From NCBI GenBank assembly GCA_963576735.1, contig OY755190.1, positions 737,695 to 801,694 of the forward strand: a DNA stretch of 64,000 nt, read 5' to 3'. Every line of letters starts with the position of its first letter. The first letter of the stretch is position 1. The translations under genes and the position numbers were made by a program. This stretch comes from Bedellia somnulentella. Lineage: Eukaryota > Arthropoda > Insecta > Lepidoptera > Bedelliidae. Under the pieces are notes generated by a model. That model had not been told where the DNA came from, did not search any database, and saw nothing but the letters and a program-made list of their open reading frames with translations. Below are positions 44,323 through 55,654 of this stretch, piece after piece.

Positions 44323-44619
44323 CGTTTAATAAATACTTTGCAGATTGTTGACAACACCATTCGAGATCTATGCTTTGGACAGTAGTAACGTAATAGTAAC
44401 CATTCCCATAGATTTATTATGGCAAAATAGTGTATCATTTCAAACTCAATACTTATACCGCGATACTGGTTATAGTATATTTTTGTTAACTTGCTTGTTC
44501 TTACATAGATCGTGCCTTCCGAATACACCGGATAATCAGGGGCGCTAAGGATTCAGGATTATGAATGCTTCTTTTTGTTTTAATTTTAGTTTTTAATTTC
44601 TAACTCTAACTGTATGTTT
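44323..44619. other. No supported gene upstream of the Nup88-like exon
   Basis: The 67-codon plus frame (44345-44548) has no recognisable domain. Confidence 0.4.
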
Positions 44620-45239
44620 TAACTTTTAATCTATTATACTTGATCTGTTATGAAACTTACGCCAAAATTTATTCTTAGTTACAGTTTACTACTTATCCTA
44701 AGTTAAAAGGGCTTTGCCCTTTTTTAGGAAATAGGCTTTATATGTAATCATTGTAAATTGTTTTCATGTTTATTAAATTGTCATTTTCGTTCATAATTTT
44801 TGATGTTATTTAGGAGCAGGATATAAGTATGATAGGTGCTATTTTTTATGATTTGTCTTTATCAAAAACATATCCACTACTAAATAATACCGCGATGGAT
44901 CAATAGATAAGAACTCCCGCCCATCTTAAACAGGCATGGATATTAATGTCGAGTCGAGCCTACAACCTGTGTGTCATAAATTCAAAGGCAAAGGAGGACT
45001 AGGGGTTTGGCATAGCTAAGAGTTTTCATTTTTTTTTATTTTTAACATACATTTATACTTACTTATATCCATGGCTATAAAATCGAAAATGGAATCGCAC
45101 GAGCTTCGGCACATTTGAATATTGCATTTTCTTTTTCGATTTTTTAATAAAATAGCTAAAATAAAGATGGAAACTTATTATTTTAGGGCTCCTTATAAAC
45201 AAATAAACACCGTAAAATAGTTTTCAAAACATTAAAAAT

Positions 45240-45335
45240 TACTTCAAAAGCCCCAATACGCTTAATTGCCTCATACGACACCAATGGGAAGAAATGGGGT
45301 ATAGGACAATTTTAAGCCAATAATTCACACGATAG
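45240..45335 (-). repeat. A-element 5'-half fragment
   Basis: AAAGCCCCAATACGCTTAAT to GGAAGAAATGGGGTATAGGA; tail half absent. Confidence 0.72.
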
Positions 45336-45374
45336 GTTTTTTATCAAATCTTTTCTTTTATTTTTTGTCAATAT

Positions 45375-45533
45375 ACATACATACATATACTCACTGCTAT
45401 AAATCCCTAAAAGGGGTAGTTAGAGCTTCAGAATTAGAAAATTGTTCAGCCACTTTTGGAAGTGAAACGGGGAAAAGATTGTAAAATAAATGTTTTTGGT
45501 GATGGGTCTCCAACCCCATCGCCCAAAAATAAA
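45375..45533 (-). repeat. A-element, 5'-truncated, with 12-bp TSD
   Basis: Tail CATACATACATATACTCACT to CATCGCCCAAAAAT, then TTTTGTCAATAT, which also precedes the tail (45363-45374 and 45534-45545). Truncation at the head side with a TSD is the signature of target-primed reverse transcription. Confidence 0.9.
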
Positions 45534-45545
45534 TTTTGTCAATAT

Positions 45546-46471
45546 CTGTTTTTGACCAGTATACATAGTGGTCAACAACTTCCAATCTGGATAACCTACC
45601 CTGAAAGGGAAAACTGGCATATACATTTGTAAGTATGTGCCTATATAATCTATAAGGCTACCATAAAATCCTCTGATCAAGCCACAAACGAGCACTGCGG
45701 CATCAGAACCAGAGGCAATCCGTCACTTTGATTCGCAATTGTATCACGTAATTTTATCTCCCAACGCGGCGCGAGCGTTTCTTATAAATAAACAAATATA
45801 TAGATAGCAATAAATTCTCGTTGCGAGATTCTGTACTCGAAAACGTGTTTCTTTAATTTAATTCGCAATTGTTTGTTCAAGAGGTCTTATGTCGAATCTG
45901 GCAAGGAGTGATGCTGTGAATGTGTGTGTTTAATTAGAATCCAGATGTTTTGTGGCTCGTGTTGGAACATTAATTTCGATGGTGTACCGTGTTTTATTGC
46001 AAGGTTTGATTTGATGTAGCTATTATTTTCTAAATCTTCTAAGTTTTTTGGAGCTTGCTTTTATATAGATAAGGCAAGGATTTAAATCCCAATTAACACC
46101 CATCTCATATTTTTATGACGATAAGATGTGAAGTCACTAGTGTTTATTTTTTATTTTTTCATATGACCGTTTTCGTGAAAAGCGGCGAAGGACTAGAAAA
46201 AAAGTCTCTGAACATCGCAATATGTGATGAAAAAAGTGATGTTCAGAAATAATAGCATTTCTGCCTAACGGGGATGTCCAGCGTCGTAGAAAATTACAGT
46301 TCCTGAAATAAGTATAAGTGAATAAGAACCTGAAATAAGTGGATATGATTTTTGAATCGGGTCTACTCCCTTTCCACAGTCCTTTCGAGTCGAAGGTCCG
46401 ATAAAGCATACTTACGTAAATCACGACATTGGTTCTCATTGAGGTAGGCAGAGATTCTCTATTAGAGATTA
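45546..46471. other. No gene; scattered degenerate repeat traces
   Basis: 46190-46300 (AAGTGATGTTCAGAAATAAT, AACGGGGATGTCCAGCGT) is a decayed SINE T end. 46425-46460 is a scrap of LINE 3' end. Confidence 0.4.
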
Positions 46472-46620
46472 ATCTACTATACTTGATCTGTTATGAAACT
46501 TACGCCAAAATGTATTCTTAGTTACAGTTTACTACTTATCCTAAGTTAAAAGAGCTTTGCCCTTTTTTAGGAGATAGGCTTTATATGTAATCATTGTAAA
46601 TTGTTTTCATGTTTATTAAT

Positions 46621-46790
46621 AACACTTAGAATAACACTACCCCATTCCTACCCGTGGGTGATCGTAAGAAGCGACTAAGGGTATAGGGGCTTTTAAAGTG
46701 ATTTTTGGGCGATGTGGTTGGAGACCCGTCACCAAAATCATTTATCCCTTCTTGGGATTTATAGCCGTGAGTATATGTATGTATGTATAT
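46621..46790 (+). repeat. A-element, subfamily b, internally deleted
   Basis: The middle from CATTTATTATTACCATC to the tail is reduced. Head truncated, tail GTGAGTATATGTATGTATG. Confidence 0.85.
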
Positions 46791-46837
46791 ATGTCACATA
46801 TAAATAACATCTAAGACGAAGAAACAATCATTTATAC

Positions 46838-46910
46838 CCTGGATCGAACCCGCAACCTCCGGACCGAGTAGCTAGTCACATATCCACTCGGCCACGGACG
46901 TCGTCAAATA
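46838..46910 (-). repeat. tRNA-like sequence (probable SINE head)
   Basis: In minus sense it has GTCCGTGGCCGAGTGGATA and GCGGGTTCGATCC, matching tRNA A- and B-box layout. The acceptor ends do not pair well and the intervening arms do not fold cleanly, so a working tRNA gene is unlikely. Confidence 0.5.
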
Positions 46911-46960
46911 ATAATGCGAAACGTGCAAACAAAAATAGCGACTATTGTATTTATTTACAT

Positions 46961-47198
46961 TCATATATACTCACGGCTATAAATCCCTTAACGGGGTAAC
47001 CAGAGCTAAGGAATTCGAAATTCCTCAGCCACGTTTGGAAAGTTGAGTGGGGAAAAGATGTTAAAATAAAGTTTGTTGGTGATGCTCCAACCGCATCGCC
47101 CAAAAATCCCTGAAAAGCCCCAATACCGTTAGTCGCCTCTTACGTACACCCAACGGAAGAAATGGGGTAGTGCTATTCTAAGCCGACACTACACAGCA
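46961..47198 (-). repeat. A-element, full length
   Basis: Complete layout, with a short deletion in GGTGATGCTCCAACCGCATC. Confidence 0.92.
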
Positions 47199-47934
47199 AA
47201 TATAACAGCAGCAGTTATTAGAATATTAAATGTATCGTTAAGTTAGTATCCCATACTATAAATTCTACTTAGCTTGGGAATAACTTGATCGGTGTATAAT
47301 ATACCTGTATATTTAATTATTATTATTTTTATCCGGGATAAATATAAGCTTCGTACGGCACTCAATTAGAGTAAATACGGACCAAGTCTCAGGTAAAAAC
47401 TAGTATCATCAATACATAGTATAAAACAAAGTCGCTTTCGCTGTATGTCCGTATGTATGCTTAGATCTTTAAAACTACGCAACGGATTTTGATGCGGTTT
47501 TTTTTAATAGATAGAATGATTCTTAAGGAAGGTTTGTATGTATAATGAATGCATAATATAGTAGAGAAACACTGATAAATTTAAAGGTTTCTAATGTGAT
47601 GTCGTAAATAAGCACGTTTTTTTGCGCTTATATTGCAAACGCTGGCTGAACCCTACGAGATAGACCAAAATAATGTACTACAGTATTGTTCACCTTAAAA
47701 AGTTCAACAAAAACGTCCGCGATGGTATATGTCCATCTCTTAGGGATAATCCAGCATAACCATTTTTATTCTTTACTAAAAAATGGTTATTTACGAAGTG
47801 ATTTTAAACAATACAACATTAATCCTTATCCAATTAAGTACCTTAAATAAATTGTGCATATATTATAGATCAATATGCTTTTTACAGCATGTAATTTAAG
47901 TGAATATTACCGAAGATATTACAAATTTAAAATG

Positions 47935-48230
47935 CAGGGTCGTAGTTGTTTGCGCCGGGCGGCGCGTGCCTATAAATAGCGCGTCGATGGCCGTGCTTCG
48001 CCTTCTGTCTATCCGACTTAGCTTAGGTACACTCCTTTGCCGCGCCAGGGCGGCCTTCAGCCGCCCGGCAAACACATCAAGGTGACGCCGCATAGGCCGC
48101 AGGGCCAGCAGCACCGAGCCGGAGGGGTTTTAGTCGGTAAAAGCCCGACATACCGAGCTCGAGAGAGCGACGGGGGATCCATGAGGATTTCCCCTCCGGT
48201 AAACAAAAAAAAATAAAAAAAAAAAAAAAA
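47935..48230 (+). mobile_element. GC-rich 3' end of a poly(A) LINE (R1-like) inside the Helitron
   Basis: GC content jumps sharply. The block ending GTCGGTAAAAGCCCGACATA, then GAGGATTTCCCCTCCGG and an A-rich tail resembles 3' UTRs of R1-clade LINEs in Lepidoptera as I recall them. Helitron sequence resumes after the A run. Confidence 0.65.
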
Positions 48231-48375
48231 GCGCTTCGCCTTATAGCACTTTATGATTTGCAGCGATCGCACGCGTTTATCGGAGCTCTCTAGCGAGGAA
48301 AATATCAAGAATTAATTAAACTGAATTGAATAAGTATCTTTTGTTGTTGATTATCTTTTAATTTTTATTGAGAGT

Positions 48376-48783
48376 GTGAAAGTAGGTTGTCCTGTTATTT
48401 TATTAAGAAATCTGAATCCTCCTAAGCTCTGCAATGGCACACGTTTGCTGGAAAAATCACTAAAAAAATTCATAATAGAGTGCACAATACTCACCGGATG
48501 TGAGACCGGAGAAGATGTACTAATTCCCCGAATTCCTCTGATACCATCAGATTTACCGTTCCAATTTAAACGCCTACAATTTCCGGTAAAGATATCTTTT
48601 GAAATGACCATTAATGAATCGCAGGGTCAAACTTTTAACGTTGCAGGATTAGACTTGAGTGTTGAGTGTTTTTCACATGGCCAATTATATGTCGCGCTGT
48701 CAAGAGTAACGTCTAAGCAAAACATGTTTGTATTGGCTAATGACAAAAAAGCTGTGAACGTTGTGTATAAGGACATTCTGTAG
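48376..48783 (+). pseudogene. Helitron Rep-helicase C-terminus (PIF1-like)
   Basis: The last ~135 codons of the superfamily 1 helicase domain of a Helitron transposase. VGCPVILLRNLNPP leads to the late helicase motifs MTINESQGQTF and YVALSRV, and the frame stops 45 bases before the Helitron end, the normal place. The N-terminal Rep endonuclease and most of the helicase are missing, so it is a truncated relic. It would have driven rolling-circle transposition. Confidence 0.88.
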
Positions 48784-48931
48784 TAGGTATATTTTGCATT
48801 GCACCCGTGCGAAGCCGGGGCGGGTCGCTAGTTATTAATAATCAAGAAAATTAAATCTTAAAATAAATACAAAAGTATGTTTACCCTTTTTAGACCGTGC
48901 AAATTTGGAAGCAAACTCAACTCAATTCAAA

Positions 48932-49850
48932 CTTTCACGCTGTATACCCCCGAAGGGGTTGGCAGAGGTACTAATACTTTTAAACATCACATGAAATTGT
49001 CCCCTGCTGTTCAGAGTACCCTCGTTTTGCTTGGATTGTGTACTTACTTCATAGAGGGCATACCTATCGCCGTTTTGTACAAATACACTGTCACATGACT
49101 AAGTACTTAGTAAGTACTAGGTTGTGCTTCAACTATGAAATTCGAATGAGGGCTTACTCTGTTTAGCGCTATACACTTATATATGTATTACATTTTTATG
49201 TTTTTCTTATATATTTAATTTAAAAAAATATTTTTATATTATGTTTTTATTAATAAATTTTTAGTTTTCTATCCATAATATGTATATCTATCTATTTATT
49301 GATTTATTCTTTATAATTATTAAATTCTATTAATTTATTTACATATTTAATCTTTATTTAAATTCAAATGCTTATGTGATAGTGTGTGTGTGTGTGTGTG
49401 TGTAGAATGCTTGCATGAATGCATGTGTGTGTAAGGATTGATGTATCTGTGTATGTGTGTGCATCTGTGTTCGTGCACTTAGTCTTAAGTTAGTTTTAAG
49501 TTAGCTTTAAGTCATGGTCAGAGCTGAAAATCGGCGCTATCCACTTACAGTGAATAGACCGAGCTCTAAACCATTTTGTCTTTTTGTATTTTTCTCATGT
49601 TGTTTATGTAGTTATGTATTTAAAAAAAAAAGGCAAATAAAATCTTATTATTATTATTATTTATTATTATTACAACTCAGCCATGTGGGTTTCCTCACAG
49701 TGTTTTCCCTCATTGTTAACAACCATGATAAATTAACCACACATATATCTTTAGAAAAGACAAATTGGTGTCGGCACGACCCAGGATTTGAACCCTTATC
49801 GTCTGCACGATATGTGGTGTTCTACCCACTGAGCTATCACGGGTGGAGAA
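48932..49850 (-). repeat. SINE T split by a (ATT)n-tailed LINE end
   Basis: Parts at 48932-49106 (to TGACTAAGTAC) and 49674-49850 (from AACTCAGCCATGTGGG to the tRNA-like head). They join exactly as in intact copies. Confidence 0.88.
49107..49673 (+). mobile_element. LINE 3' end with (ATT)n tail
   Basis: About 567 bases without a frame. It contains a (GT)n tract at 49382-49403, then AAAATCGGCGCTATCCACTT, GGCAAATAAAATCTTATTAT and an ATT run. It resembles the 3' UTR of a CR1/L2- or Jockey-type LINE; the clade is uncertain. Confidence 0.65.
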
Positions 49851-49984
49851 TTTAGAACTTTTCAGTAATAATATATCACAAAAATACAATAGAATTTGTG
49901 AAATTGAGTTCGTAGATCCAGGGATTAATGCCAAAAAACTGAATATTCTTACTTCGAAATAAATACATAATATATACTAATACC

Positions 49985-50280
49985 ATTAGTTCAGAATGGG
50001 GTGATCCTGGCAAACCTTTCATGCTTCATTTCATAAATATTTTCATGCATGCTTTTGCATTCTTCACACAACGGACGCCTGCCTTTATGAGCCCTTTATA
50101 GTTTCCTCCGCCGTCCTCTACTGATATTACCACGATCTCCATTAGCTCTATATTTCACTTTTTCCAAATCACTTTTACTCATCTTCTCTATGTGAAGAAA
50201 TCATCCGAACATCCCTTTTTCTTATTTTTTACAATATTAACTTTTCTTCACCCGTTCCACAAATCGAAAGAGTGTTCTTA
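49985..50280 (-). mobile_element. 5'-truncated LINE copy, diverged
   Basis: Minus-sense match to the LINE end: CATTAGTTCAGAATGGGGTG, GATCCTGGCAAACC, GAGCC and CTCTATGTG. The (CATA)n tail is lost. Confidence 0.8.
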
Positions 50281-50284
50281 TTAA

Positions 50285-50427
50285 TACATACATACATACA
50301 TATACTCACGGCTATAATCAAAATAAGAAAATCATTTAAAAAGCCTCAATATTAGCTACTATAATCATAGCCTTTTATAAAAACTCACGGACAGAAATGG
50401 GGTAGTGCTATTCTAACACTACAAAGC
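50285..50427 (-). repeat. A-element with large internal deletion
   Basis: Tail CATACATACATATACTCACGG and head GGGGTAGTGCTATTCTAA are kept around a short, altered middle. Confidence 0.82.
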
Positions 50428-51229
50428 TTTCTTAACCTTTCACAAAAATAAATATGTAAAAAATCCAACATGACAAACGAAACGCATTTCAAAAAACAAC
50501 AATAATGGCGTCTTGACATTATGCCAATCACACATGATCAATGTCAGTATTCGCGCGCTGAATAAAATATCAAGACATCGCACTCTGTTTTCGCGATATA
50601 ATACAATTGATAAATTTACCAGCGCTTCTCACATGATATTAGGGGGACAGAGGCCCCCTGCCCGATCTATTATTATTCCACACAGGTTGAATGTATGAGC
50701 TTTCTATTAGGGTTGGCAACTTTCTTATGTCGTAAAACTTATGAAGATGTTCTTCGATTGATAATATAACGTCAATACTTCTGAAAGTCGAATTTGTGTC
50801 AAATTTTTTAGTCATTTTCAGTTTAAACTAAGCCAGGAGAAGAACTTTATAGGTATTATGTGGCCTGTGTAGTATTTCATGTAAGAAGTAAGACACTGAC
50901 AGATTTTGTTTGATTAATCTGTTAGTTTCTCACCTCTCACAGGGTACGAGTGATACAGGGGCTGCAGGATAACTCTCTTTTATACTTTAAAATTTTAAAT
51001 TAAAACCATGATGTTCATATATTAAAAAGACCTTTTATCTTTAGTGTGTTTTATAAAGGTAAGATTTGTACATAAATTTATAAAGAATAATATTAATATT
51101 CGGTAAATTTTAATTATGTGTCATTATATTAGGCAAAGTCACCAGCATTACGTCTAACATATCAAACTCTTTCAAAAAACTGTACCAACATGAAAACAGT
51201 ACATGAAGACAGTAGAGTTTATTTAACTT
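50428..51229. other. No gene or repeat recognised
   Basis: 0.8 kb of AT-rich DNA; the 61-codon frame at 50513-50698 is unsupported. Confidence 0.4.
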
Positions 51230-51365
51230 AATTTAGTAAATTTTGTTCACTGTTAGTTTTTATTCTGTGTTTTATTATTTTTTTTACTTTTCTCTAGCTT
51301 GTTGTATAATATTCTTTATGTAATGTTTGTGTCCTCAAGAGGAGAATAAAGATTTTCTTTCTTTC
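51230..51365 (+). mobile_element. LINE-type 3' tail ending AATAAAGATTTTC(TTTC)n
   Basis: GTGTCCTCAAGAGGAGAATA followed by AAGATTTTCTTTCTTTC resembles a retroposon terminus. It has no coding part and no second copy in the window. Confidence 0.4.
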
Positions 51366-51569
51366 TTAATTTAAAAACTAGAGTGGCAACCCTAATCCCA
51401 TGGCGACCGGATCCGGAAGCCGTCATTCCGCCGGGACACGCCGATGCGATGACTCGTCATTAATAACGACAACAGAAATGTATCAAGAGGTGACGGCTAC
51501 GTCTGTCTCCAACTTTATTTATTGTCCGTCTTCATTTATGTATTGTATACCCGTATGTATGGCGATAGA

Positions 51570-52015
51570 TAGAGTGCACTGTGCAAGCAAAACGTTGGTA
51601 GTCTGAATTGCAGGATACAATTTAAATCTTTTTGTTCATGAAAAACTCATGTGGGGATTATTACTAATAATATTGTCATGCAGGATACAATATTGTCATG
51701 TGATGTTCGGAAGTATTAGTAGATCTACCAACCTTTCCGAGACTTAATATATTGTATATTTCTAAACATCACGTTAGATTAATGGCACCTGGTGTTCAGA
51801 GTACCCACGTTTTGCATGGACAGTGTACTCACGTGATAAGGGGTTGGCCTATCACCGTATTCTACGAACTTCCTACTAACTTTGTACTAAGTATAACTCA
51901 GCCATGTGGGTTTCCTCACTATGTTTCCCCTCACCTTTATCATTTTTGATAAATTTATGACACATTATAACTTAAGAAAAGACGCATTAGTTTAAGCCCG
52001 ACTCAGAATATAAAC
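51570..52015. repeat. Two SINE T fragments, head to head, with a small SINE G insert
   Basis: A plus-sense fragment (51570-51745) is followed by a minus-sense one (51760-52015). The first is interrupted at 51622-51679 by a SINE G extension flanked by GCAGGATACAAT (51610-51621, 51680-51691). Confidence 0.8.
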
Positions 52016-52077
52016 TAACTCTAACTGACTAATATATATATAAGGAATAATCTTTGGAAGTAATTAATATATATATG

Positions 52078-52325
52078 CTGTGTAGTTTCGGCTTAGAATA
52101 GCACTACCCCAATTCTCCCGCCGGGTGTACGTAAGAGGCGACTAACGGTATTGGGGCTTTAAAGGGATTTTTGGGCGATGCGGTTGGAGACCCATCACCA
52201 ACAACCTTTATTTTACCATCTTTTCCCCACTTTACTTTCCAAAAGTGGCTGAGGAATTTCTGATTCCTTAGCTCTGGCTACCCCATCTAGGGATTTATAG
52301 CCGTGAGTATATGTATGTATGTATG
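52078..52325 (+). repeat. A-element, full length
   Basis: Type a, intact from GCTGTGTAGTTTCGGCTTAG to the (TATG)n tail. Confidence 0.93.
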
Positions 52326-53353
52326 CAAGTAATTAATGAATAAATAAAGCTAGTAAACATTCTTTCAAAGTCAGAAAGCTATACTATTCAGGACTGCTAT
52401 AGGCAGTATATCATCATGCTAAATTTAATAAGGGGTGAGCAGTGATTGAAGAACCTTAGATATTGAAAAGTATGTGGCATCCATACAAACCTGGGGTCGT
52501 CCACTAATACTTTAATACTGTAAACGATAATGCTGAGTCAACCGCCAATTTATTACTACGCAGGCTATGGAAAGTTTCGTGACATCTTTGAAATGATATT
52601 AATTATCGACTCTTGATTTTATAATCTAGTTGAATTTTAACGTTGTTAAGTTTTTGTGTTTATATATCTATATATTTTTTAACTGTGTAGCAGTAAATTA
52701 AAATGTTACTTTCTTTTCTTTTCTGTATATTTCCATTAGCTAAGACGAAGACATTAATCCTAAGTCGGCACTATAAGTCAAGATATCCTCTAGAGGGTCC
52801 CATATTACGATCGAAATTGTTTTTCCGATACAAGTACACTATTTCCCCTGCGGTTCATACGTGGAATGTATTAATGTTCATGTTGACAACGAATTTGTCA
52901 CTGTCTGACGAAGATGGTTTCGAATGTGAGAGGTTCTTGTATTTATAAGAAATATTTTTGGTGATAAATATATTGAGAAAATATAGTTGGTATTGTAAGT
53001 AAAGGATGGCTTCGTTTTTACGAATATGATACCTAATCCAATGGATCGTGAGTTGGTTAATATAATGTATTTTATTAATATACCTATATAATGTAATAAT
53101 TATAGTTTACTAATTTCAGTTTTACTAAAAAATTAAGCAAGGTAACTTTATTCATATAACTAAGCAAGCACTAAATCAATCCAACAACAATATTTGAAAT
53201 TTAACAGTAGTCAATTCTTACAGAAAGGTTTGATTAGGATGATCTTTAAACCGGTACCTTGACAAACCCTTGCCCATCTCATCATCACAACTCCTTCAAC
53301 CCTGAACTATCACCTCCGACCTTCTAGTCTAAAAACAAAGCTCCTAATTAAAA
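52326..53353. other. Helitron 3'-end relic (52385-52515) and otherwise nothing recognised
   Basis: GAGCAGTGATTGAAGAACCT to GGGGTCGTCCACTAAT parallels the end of the Helitron at 30691-31657, with CTAA for CTAG. The rest, including the 81-codon frame at 52703-52948, is unsupported. Confidence 0.45.
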
Positions 53354-53453
53354 TGATTTTGTTTATGAAAACCTCATGTGGGGATTATTACTAATAAATA
53401 AAGAACATAAAAATTTAGGTGTCGAACATTTTCTTTCCTTTATTTATTAGTAA
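53354..53453 (+). repeat. SINE G foldback remnant
   Basis: Extension CCTCATGTGGGGATTATTAC, then an arm, a ~10-base centre around GGTGTCGAAC, and the inverted arm CTTTCCTTTATTTATTAGTA. The tRNA body is lost, as at 11750-11907. Confidence 0.82.
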
Positions 53454-53780
53454 CAAAACTCCTCCCAAATTCCTAGATTCAGCTCCCACTTAACCTCCCA
53501 ACACAAGACGAACCAATACACACCCGCTATAAATCCAGCTGTCCTTGTAGATGTGTCTTAACCACATAAACACAACATGTTAGCCAAGAAAGGGTTAAGG
53601 AAGTGCCCACCTGGCGGGTGTTAGGGGGTAGGATTTACACCCCTCATTTGTTTGCGATGACCCCGGTGTAGTAACTTGTGAGGCTGCTACGGCGATGTAC
53701 GGTTAGGCTTGGGTCATGATGGTTTGGTATACTTTTTATTCACTATGTGAAATTAAAGACATTATTAATTTAGACATTAC

Positions 53781-54017
53781 ATTTACTCACGGCTGTAAAT
53801 CCCTAGAAGGGGTAGCCAGAGCTAAGGAATTCGAAATTCCTCAGCCACTTTTGGAAATGCAAGTGGGGAAAAGATGGTAAAAATAAAGGTTGTTGGTGAT
53901 GGATCTCCAACAGCATCGCCCAAAAATCCCTTAAAAGCCCCAATACCGTTAGTCGTCTCTTACGTACACCCACCGGAAGAAATGGGGTAGTGCTATTCTA
54001 AGCCGACACTACACAGC
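53781..54017 (-). repeat. A-element, full length
   Basis: Type a, ACTCACGGCTGTAAATCCCT to CGACACTACACAGC. Confidence 0.93.
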
Positions 54018-54142
54018 AAATTAAATTAAAGAAAATATCGAATCGTAATAGCGAACGCATAGGCGAAATAATTGATTCAAATTTCCGTATAATGAAAAAG
54101 AATGGTTAACACCTAAGGCTTAATTTTAACTATTATCTACAC

Positions 54143-54275
54143 AAACACATATACTCACGCCGTTAGTTCCAATTGAGGTAAGCAGAGACTGTCGCGACTT
54201 TGTACGATCCTGGTAAAGCTCTCGAGCTTGTAGATCATCAATAATTTCATACAAACTCTTTCATTCTTTCTATTA
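54143..54275 (-). mobile_element. 5'-truncated LINE copy (last ~130 bases), diverged
   Basis: ACTCACGCCGTTAGTTCCAA, GGTAAGCAGAGACTGTCG and TTTGTACGATCCTGG in minus sense. Confidence 0.85.
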
Positions 54276-54346
54276 TCTACTAATCCTAAAGCTCGTTACT
54301 ATTCAAATCATAGTAAAGAAGTATTGTATTAACAAATCTTAAAATT

Positions 54347-54603
54347 CATAAATAAAAGATGTTATTAAAGGAAAGAAAAATTTCGACACTGGCGGGGTTC
54401 GAACCCGCGACCTTCGGGTATACGCCCCCGTCGCTCTGCCAACTGAGCTACAGTGTCAGTTGGCATCCAGCGCGAAATTTCTCTATCCTTTGTTTCTTTT
54501 TTACACGTTCAATTAGTGTTTCTTTTTTCTTTCCTTTAATAACATCTTTTATTTATGAGTAATAATCCCCACATGAGGAATTCATGTCAAAAAACATTAA
54601 ATT
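54347..54603 (-). repeat. SINE G reference copy, 257 bp, with 13-bp TSD
   Basis: AAATCTTAAAATT flanks it (54334-54346, 54604-54616). In minus sense the order is extension (ATGTGGGGATTATTAC), arm, spacer, tRNA-like body (54457-54390: GACACTGTAGCTCAGTTGGC, B-box GGGTTCGAACC, 7-bp acceptor stem GACACTG/CAGTGTC), inverted arm. The tRNA-like part folds partly, but its anticodon loop is irregular. Confidence 0.93.
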
Positions 54604-54771
54604 AAATCTTAAAATTTCCACGTAAAAATAATCAAAAGCCAATATTTATTTTATTGATGTGGATAAGATCAAGATAAGAACAAGAAGTGAGTATTCTAAT
54701 GTTGCATTTGAAAAATAATGAACAAAATAGTACCTTTTCTATCTTTTCAAAGACATACAATGAGAATTCTT

Positions 54772-54942
54772 TCAAAAAAGCAGGCGTCTGAAGTATGAAT
54801 AATAAAAGAGCATTATATATGAGAATATTGATGGATACAAACCAAGCAAGAGCGGTTTGTCAGGATCGTCCAAAGTGGCGATCGATAGTCTCTGCCTACC
54901 CCAATGGGAACTAATGGCGTGAGTATATTTATGTATAAGAAT
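54772..54942 (+). mobile_element. 5'-truncated LINE copy (last ~165 bases)
   Basis: AAAAAGCAGGCGTCTGAAGT through CGATCGATAGTCTCTGCCTA to GGCGTGAGTATATTTATG. Confidence 0.92.
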
Positions 54943-55424
54943 TCTTTGTCGTATCATATCAAAGAGTTCTTTTTATATTTCACTTGATATACTCAATATA
55001 ACCACGCCCTAACCGGTGGATGTGTTAACGTTTATTGTATAGTCGTTTTAATATTAAGCTCGGTTCACAATATTTACGTAAGGTATTAGCAAGGTAGTGC
55101 TATCAGGGTGTCTTCTTTGTATAAGATTGGATCTAGCTGAGTTATTGAATGTCCACATGAGTCGCTTTGGAAGATTGCTGTATTAGTTTCAAGTTAAAGT
55201 GGAGATAATATGGCTAAACTAGTAAGGAAAACTGTTTGGCCTGAGAAACAATTCACGTTGGCAAACAACAAATTATTACCCGAGTAAGGCAAAAACCAAA
55301 CATGATAAATGTAATTAAAACATAACAGCAGTACCCCATTTTTTAAAATAGAGAGGAGTTTTAAGCGGTTTACTTGTTTTGTTGACAACTGATCATCAGC
55401 TGTAAATCCGATGCTCACGGATAA
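54943..55424. other. No gene or repeat recognised
   Basis: The 74-codon minus frame at 55194-55418 is unsupported. Confidence 0.45.
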
Positions 55425-55647
55425 AGCTCACGGCTATAAATCCCTTAACGGGGTAGCCAGAGCTTTGGAATGAGAAATTCCTTAGTCACTTTTGGAAGTT
55501 GATTGGGAAAAAGATGGTAATTATAAAAGATTTTGTTGACGGGTCTTAAACCGCATCGCCCAAAAACCACTTAAAAGCCCCTATACCCTAAGTCGCCTCT
55601 TACGATCACCCACGGGTAGAAGTGAGGTAGTGTTATTTTAAGCCGAA
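55425..55647 (-). repeat. A-element, subfamily b, head truncated
   Basis: CTCACGGCTATAAATCCCTT to TAGTGTTATTTTAAGCCGA, with the type b CAGAGCTTTGGAATGAG. The head is cut where the next LINE end begins. Confidence 0.88.
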
Positions 55648-55654
55648 TAAAGAA

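Larger units (their letters stand above)
44620..46618 (+). repeat. Direct ~150-bp repeat pair (44620-44770 and 46472-46618)
   Basis: Nearly identical copies: TACTTGATCTGTTATGAAAC, then GCTTTGCCCTTTTTTAGG and TAATCATTGTAAATTG. The AGGGCTTTGCCCTTTTTT hairpin looks like a retroposon 3' end. The intervening 1.7 kb has an A fragment (45240-45335), an A copy and degenerate SINE T at 46190-46300. Confidence 0.78.
47406..48831 (+). mobile_element. Helitron with helicase remnant
   Basis: The 5' part (ATAGTATAAAACAAAGTCGC, AAACTACGCAACGGATTTTG) is a dispersed lepidopteran Helitron start; the exact TC end is near 47406-47410. The 3' end is canonical: stem ACCCG...CGGGT (48803-48825), then CTAG (48828-48831) before T. 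A GC-rich retroposon end sits inside at 47935-48230. Confidence 0.88.

Noticed and set aside
44345..44548. 67-codon frame divergent from the Nup88-like exon
   Set aside because: It could suggest a bidirectional promoter, but the product is unrecognisable and short.
47896..48308. Overlapping frames in the GC-rich block
   Set aside because: They span a retroposon 3' UTR and its A-rich tail; none matches a protein family.
54390..54457. Possible tRNA gene (acceptor and T arms pair)
   Set aside because: The same body with the same flanks recurs at 3381 and 42367 and has an 8-base or irregular anticodon loop, so it is a SINE part.
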